DNA of 64,000 nt from Alisma plantago-aquatica. Its lineage: Eukaryota; Streptophyta; Magnoliopsida; Alismatales; Alismataceae. Positions 60,610 through 64,000 of the stretch are shown here, in pieces (position 1 is the first letter of the stretch; every line of letters begins with the position of its first letter). Made by a program: the position numbers and the translations under genes. Under the pieces are notes generated by a model. It was not told the DNA's origin, did not search any database, and was given only the letters and a program-made list of their open reading frames with translations. The DNA lies in NCBI GenBank assembly GCA_963693085.1, contig OY856409.1, positions 1,336,141,915-1,336,205,914 on the forward strand, given 5' to 3'.

Positions 60610-61289
60610 AGGAAGCACAAACACTTCTAGACAGCCCCCGTGTCCGTGTCAGACACGTTTTGGACACAGACACTTCGCGGATACGGCCCAAGACGTTTTG
60701 GACCGGCTGGGACGTGTCCAGCTCATTTTGGTCTTATTTTGCACCCCGGACACAGCTGGACACTGCCCAGATACTTCTTGGACACATCACTGAAGCTGCT
60801 GCTGCTGCATTAGCCTATTTCAGAGTGCAAATGTTGAATATACAGCTGATGTGTATGCCTTATTACTGAGAAAATATAACATAAGAGTTGAGGTCTAGTC
60901 ATAATTACAAACAAATCTGTTAAAAAGAACTAATATGCAAATTCTAAGCTGAATCAGATATTACAAGTCAGATTATAGTCTAATAAGTTGGTAATGAGTA
61001 AGACGAACTCATATATATTTACAAGAAACATACATTTAGGTTTCTACTACATATTATTTTTACCATACACATAAAGACACACATCTATCTACATATAAGA
61101 TTATACATACATAGATACATTAATATGGACAAATTTTAAGATAAATTCCAGTTCATACGTCATACACCCATATATATGCATATATTAAAAAAAAATCCCC
61201 TCATCCAATGTCTTGTCCATGTCCTACATTTTAGAAATTTGCCGGGTCCCGTGTCCGTGTCCGTGTCTAGAAACGTGTTTGTGCTTCCT
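60610..61289. mobile_element. MITE with aggaagcacaaacac inverted ends
   Basis: Terminal inverted repeats aggaagcacaaacac (60610-60624 and its complement at 61275-61289) are followed on both sides by tctagac and many gtgtcc/ggacac motifs. The interior is AT-rich and non-coding. Flanks tttgacct and tttgactc suggest an imperfect 8-9-bp duplication, but a 4-base offset remains. hAT-like is likely. Confidence 0.72.
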
Positions 61290-62600
61290 TGCATTTGACT
61301 CGTATGGTTCTATCTTTTAAGATCTTCCCACAAAGATGAGAATTGGTTTGGGCCAAGAGGGACCATATATCTTATATTATCTTATTTCTCCACGGGCTAC
61401 TACTACTGCTATCTTCATTTGTGTTTGGACTTTAGTGGCATTATATATTTGGACATCCATCAGCTTCAAAGCTCAAGAGCTTAATATTGATTGTATCTGA
61501 GATTGTTTTTCACTGTGAAGGGTGCCAACTTGGCAAACAAACTAGACCTATTTTTCCTCATAAAAAGACTACGACTTTCAATGTGTGTTTGATATTGTGC
61601 ATGTTAGGATCAAAAAAAGATATTGTGCATGTTGATATCGGGGACCATATGTTGTGACTAGTTTGTCAGGATTAAGATATTTTGTTACTTTCATTGATGA
61701 TTTTTCTCGGGCTACTTGAGTGTTTTTGCTTAAAGAGAGGACATCCGTTCTAGAAACTATAACAGCATTCTTTGTTGAAATAGAAACTCTATTTGATAAA
61801 CCCACACAAACCTTTTTCATTGGTAATGAACTGATTTATGCAACATTCTGTAAGTGAATTATGTGGAAATATGGGCACCATTCATCAAACCTCATGTTCC
61901 TACACACGACAGCAAAATGTTGCCCATGAACAAAAAAAGTTGTCATGTTCTGGAGGTCGCTCATACAATTCTTTTTCATTATCATGTCCCTAAGATTTTT
62001 TGGATTGATGTGTTTCTACAACTTGTTTTCTGATCAATCGGATGCCCTCCTCAGTGTTGAACAACCAAGTGCCATACAATATTTTGTACCTAGATGCACC
62101 ATTGTTTTCTGTTCCTCCTAGAATTTTTGGTAGTACCTGCTTTGTTCGAAATCTTCTGCCCAGATTGACAAAATTTGACCCACACTCTACATGTATCTTC
62201 TTGGGTTACTCCAGAAATATGAAAGGGTACATATGTTATGACCCATCTACTAAATAGTGCTTTGTGAGTGTCGATGTGGTTTTTTTAAATACCTCATACT
62301 CTTCTAAAATTGGGTTTGACTCTATCTACGAATTTTCTCATTGATACCCCTCATCCTATGTTTGTTGAGCCAGATTCACGAGACTATCCTTTTGTTCATT
62401 CTCCGACACTCAAGGTATTATCAGAGACGCCGCAAAACTACAACTCCCTCCATGGCCCTCAATCTTCCAATGCTCTACCTTTGTCGGCAGATGAAGACGC
62501 CACTCAAGTCATTTCTAAATTGGATCTTCCAATTAGTTTGTGGAAAGGAGTGTTCTCTTGAACTTTACATCCTATCAGCAATTTATATTCTAATGCTAAA
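61290..62600 (+). pseudogene. Copia-3 integrase (decayed)
   Basis: After the MITE the frame carries the protease end and pre-integrase region (CVWTLVAL section), then core fragments LSGLRYFVTFIDDFSR near 61660-61710. The best piece is 62042-62257 (71 aa), the integrase C-terminal region with NNQVPYNILY, PPRIFGSTCFV and CIFLGYSRNMKGYICYDP. The region to 62600 matches the linker before reverse transcriptase. Stops and shifts are common. Confidence 0.8.
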
Positions 62601-62608
62601 CTTGACAA

Positions 62609-63742
62609 CAGTGTTTTAAAAAGCAGCCCAGGCGGCCCAGACCCTTGGCCGCTCAGAATGGGCTTTAGGCAGGTAGTCAGGCAGATCTCCATTAAGCGGC
62701 CGCTTCAAACCCACTCAGCCCGCTTAAGCGCCCGCCTGAGCACTGCTTTTGGGCGCCCGCCTAAGGCCGCTTAAGTTAAAATCAGGTTCTATGCCCACTT
62801 CCTCATCCCAAAATGAAATATAATCAATATGTTAGTATGTATCAACATTGTATAACATTATTTAACATGTTAATATAATACTATTGTGCTAAACAACTAA
62901 ATATGTATCCAAATATTGTACAACAGTTAACTAGTGTATATATTACACTGATTTTTCTTTTTAAAACACAACTTATGTTTATAAATCAAGGTTAGTATGC
63001 GTTTCTCATTTTTAATTGAGTTGTACATGCATCAAAATCGTTCCTACTTCATATAAGCTCTGTATGTATGTACTGCTGCACCCATTTACATCTTTATGTA
63101 TGAACTGTTGTACCTACATTACATATTTATCATTTGTACATACATTGCTGCTCTGCTATGAACTCAACCACTAATATTTACTGATACATTATACTTGTAC
63201 CTATACATACATTCATACCTTAGTTTTTCTTGTATTGTTATGCGTTCAACTAATGTATTATCTATGTAGATGTACTTTGTAGTTTGCAATACATATAACG
63301 GTATAATGTACATATCATGTACTGCCTACTACTGTATAATGCATATTCTACACTATGTAGCATGTACCTCTAAAGCATAACGTATTACATATATCATGTA
63401 CTGTCTGCTACTATATATTCATATACTATGTAGTATGTACCACTAGTGTATATATATCATCTAGTATGGGCTACTTTTGTATATATTTAATTTAATATAT
63501 TACTAGTTACTAGATTGAGTATGTTATAATCGAGTTAATTCAGTAATTCTATACTCATCACATGGTTTATATATGTATAATAATATATTATTCATATACA
63601 TATATGTGTAATTTTCTATAAATTATATATGAATTTATGCTCCCACTTTTTCAAAAAGCGCCCGCTTGAGCGCCCGCCTGGCACTCAAGCGGCCACAAGG
63701 TGCTGTCTGCACGCCTCCTGCTTCCCGCTTTATAAAACATTG
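62609..63742. mobile_element. hAT-type MITE inside copia-3
   Basis: Ends are cagtgttttaaaaagc and, as reverse complement, caatgttttataaagc. The target duplication cttgacaa is perfect at 62601-62608 and 63743-63750. GC-rich ends carry repeated gcgcccgcc and cgcttaag motifs; the ~850-bp centre is AT-rich with many gtatgta-like words and no coding sequence. 1134 bp. Confidence 0.93.
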
Positions 63743-63936
63743 CTTGACAATAGTTTTGCCCACTTCACCTCTACTCTCTGTAGTTTTGCCCCTAAAACTA
63801 TTGTTGACGCTCTACAACATTCTGCCTGGCGCCACGCCATTGAAGCTGAAAGGGGCACTTTTAGTAATCAACATACTTAGGATCTGGTTGAATAACCTAC
63901 ACATCTCTCTTGTGGAATGCCAATAGATTTTTACCA
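63743..63936 (+). pseudogene. Copia-3 reverse transcriptase, start
   Basis: The frame resumes with SFAHFTSTLCSF, then ALQHSAWRHAIEAERGTF, matching the region where copia RT begins (AL..P.W..A...E). It continues in part to ECQ and IFTMV, where the family has GC.WIFT.K, and is then lost at about 63937. Confidence 0.75.
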
Positions 63937-64000
63937 TGGTTATCAGAACCGAACCGGACCGACTGGTTGAATAGGGAACCGGTCACTCTACCGGGTTGAT
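63937..64000. mobile_element. Start of a further insertion, cut by the window end
   Basis: Copia RT similarity stops near the words gttatcagaaccgaaccgg, which are followed by ccg/cgg-rich inverted motifs (accggac, accggtc). This resembles the end of a MITE; only 64 bp are visible. Confidence 0.4.

Larger units (their letters stand above)
58367..64000 (+). mobile_element. Copia-3: Ty1/copia element with MITE insertions (partial)
   Basis: A probable short 5' LTR, primer site, gag, protease, integrase and the start of reverse transcriptase follow in order to the right edge. Two MITEs (60610-61289 and 62609-63742) and the start of another insertion (~63937) interrupt it. The sequence type differs from copia-1 and copia-2. 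Stops and frameshifts show it is dead. Confidence 0.78.

Overview
The window is a stretch of plant (angiosperm) nuclear DNA made almost entirely of nested transposable elements. I found no host protein-coding gene, rRNA or functional tRNA gene that I could support. The case for a large, repeat-rich plant genome rests on Ty1/copia and Ty3/gypsy LTR retrotransposons primed by initiator tRNA-Met, a chromovirus-type gypsy polyprotein, SIRE-like and Angela/Tork-like copia LTRs, hAT-type MITEs with 8-bp target duplications, and tRNA-derived SINEs. The species cannot be named from this.

Layout. 1-2100 is the 3' end and 3' LTR of a SIRE-like copia element that starts off the left edge. 3.5-27.7 kb was once a head-to-tail pair of ~0.82-kb repeats. 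An Angela/Tork-like copia element (copia-1, 4081-26651) landed in the first repeat; the second repeat still shows the empty site. Copia-1 later took three insertions: a full-length, minus-strand Tekay/Del-like gypsy element in its 5' LTR (4520-14347, TSD tcagc), a MITE in its leader (15949-16382), and a 4.1-kb solo LTR in its reverse transcriptase (19271-23397, TSD atggt). 27.7-36.9 kb is mostly undiagnosed AT-rich DNA with a probable old LTR, a SINE head and a short minus-strand copia derivative with 160-bp LTRs (32335-34013). Copia-2, from the same broad family as copia-1, fills 36943-46165.

Beyond it lie a LINE fragment (46.3 kb), a foldback-type element carrying a SINE (47.95-49.71 kb), a hAT MITE (49887-50633), a decayed copia protease/integrase (53.9-54.6 kb), a tandem duplication that starts in a G run (55967-56519), and a fourth copia element (58.4 kb to the right edge) carrying two MITEs and the start of a third insertion.

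Only the gypsy element looks young. By eye its LTRs differ by about 1.7% over the first 1.4 kb, and pol is open for 1175 codons, although two in-frame TAG codons break gag. All other coding regions are decayed.

The most unusual signal is structural. Every well-preserved long LTR family here (SIRE-like, copia-1, copia-2, Tekay-like, and the solo LTR) carries arrays of short palindromes or hairpins of unrelated sequence. In several, the arms of successive hairpins change together, so pairing is kept while the sequence differs. The clearest case is a 21-22-bp minisatellite at 22554-22730.
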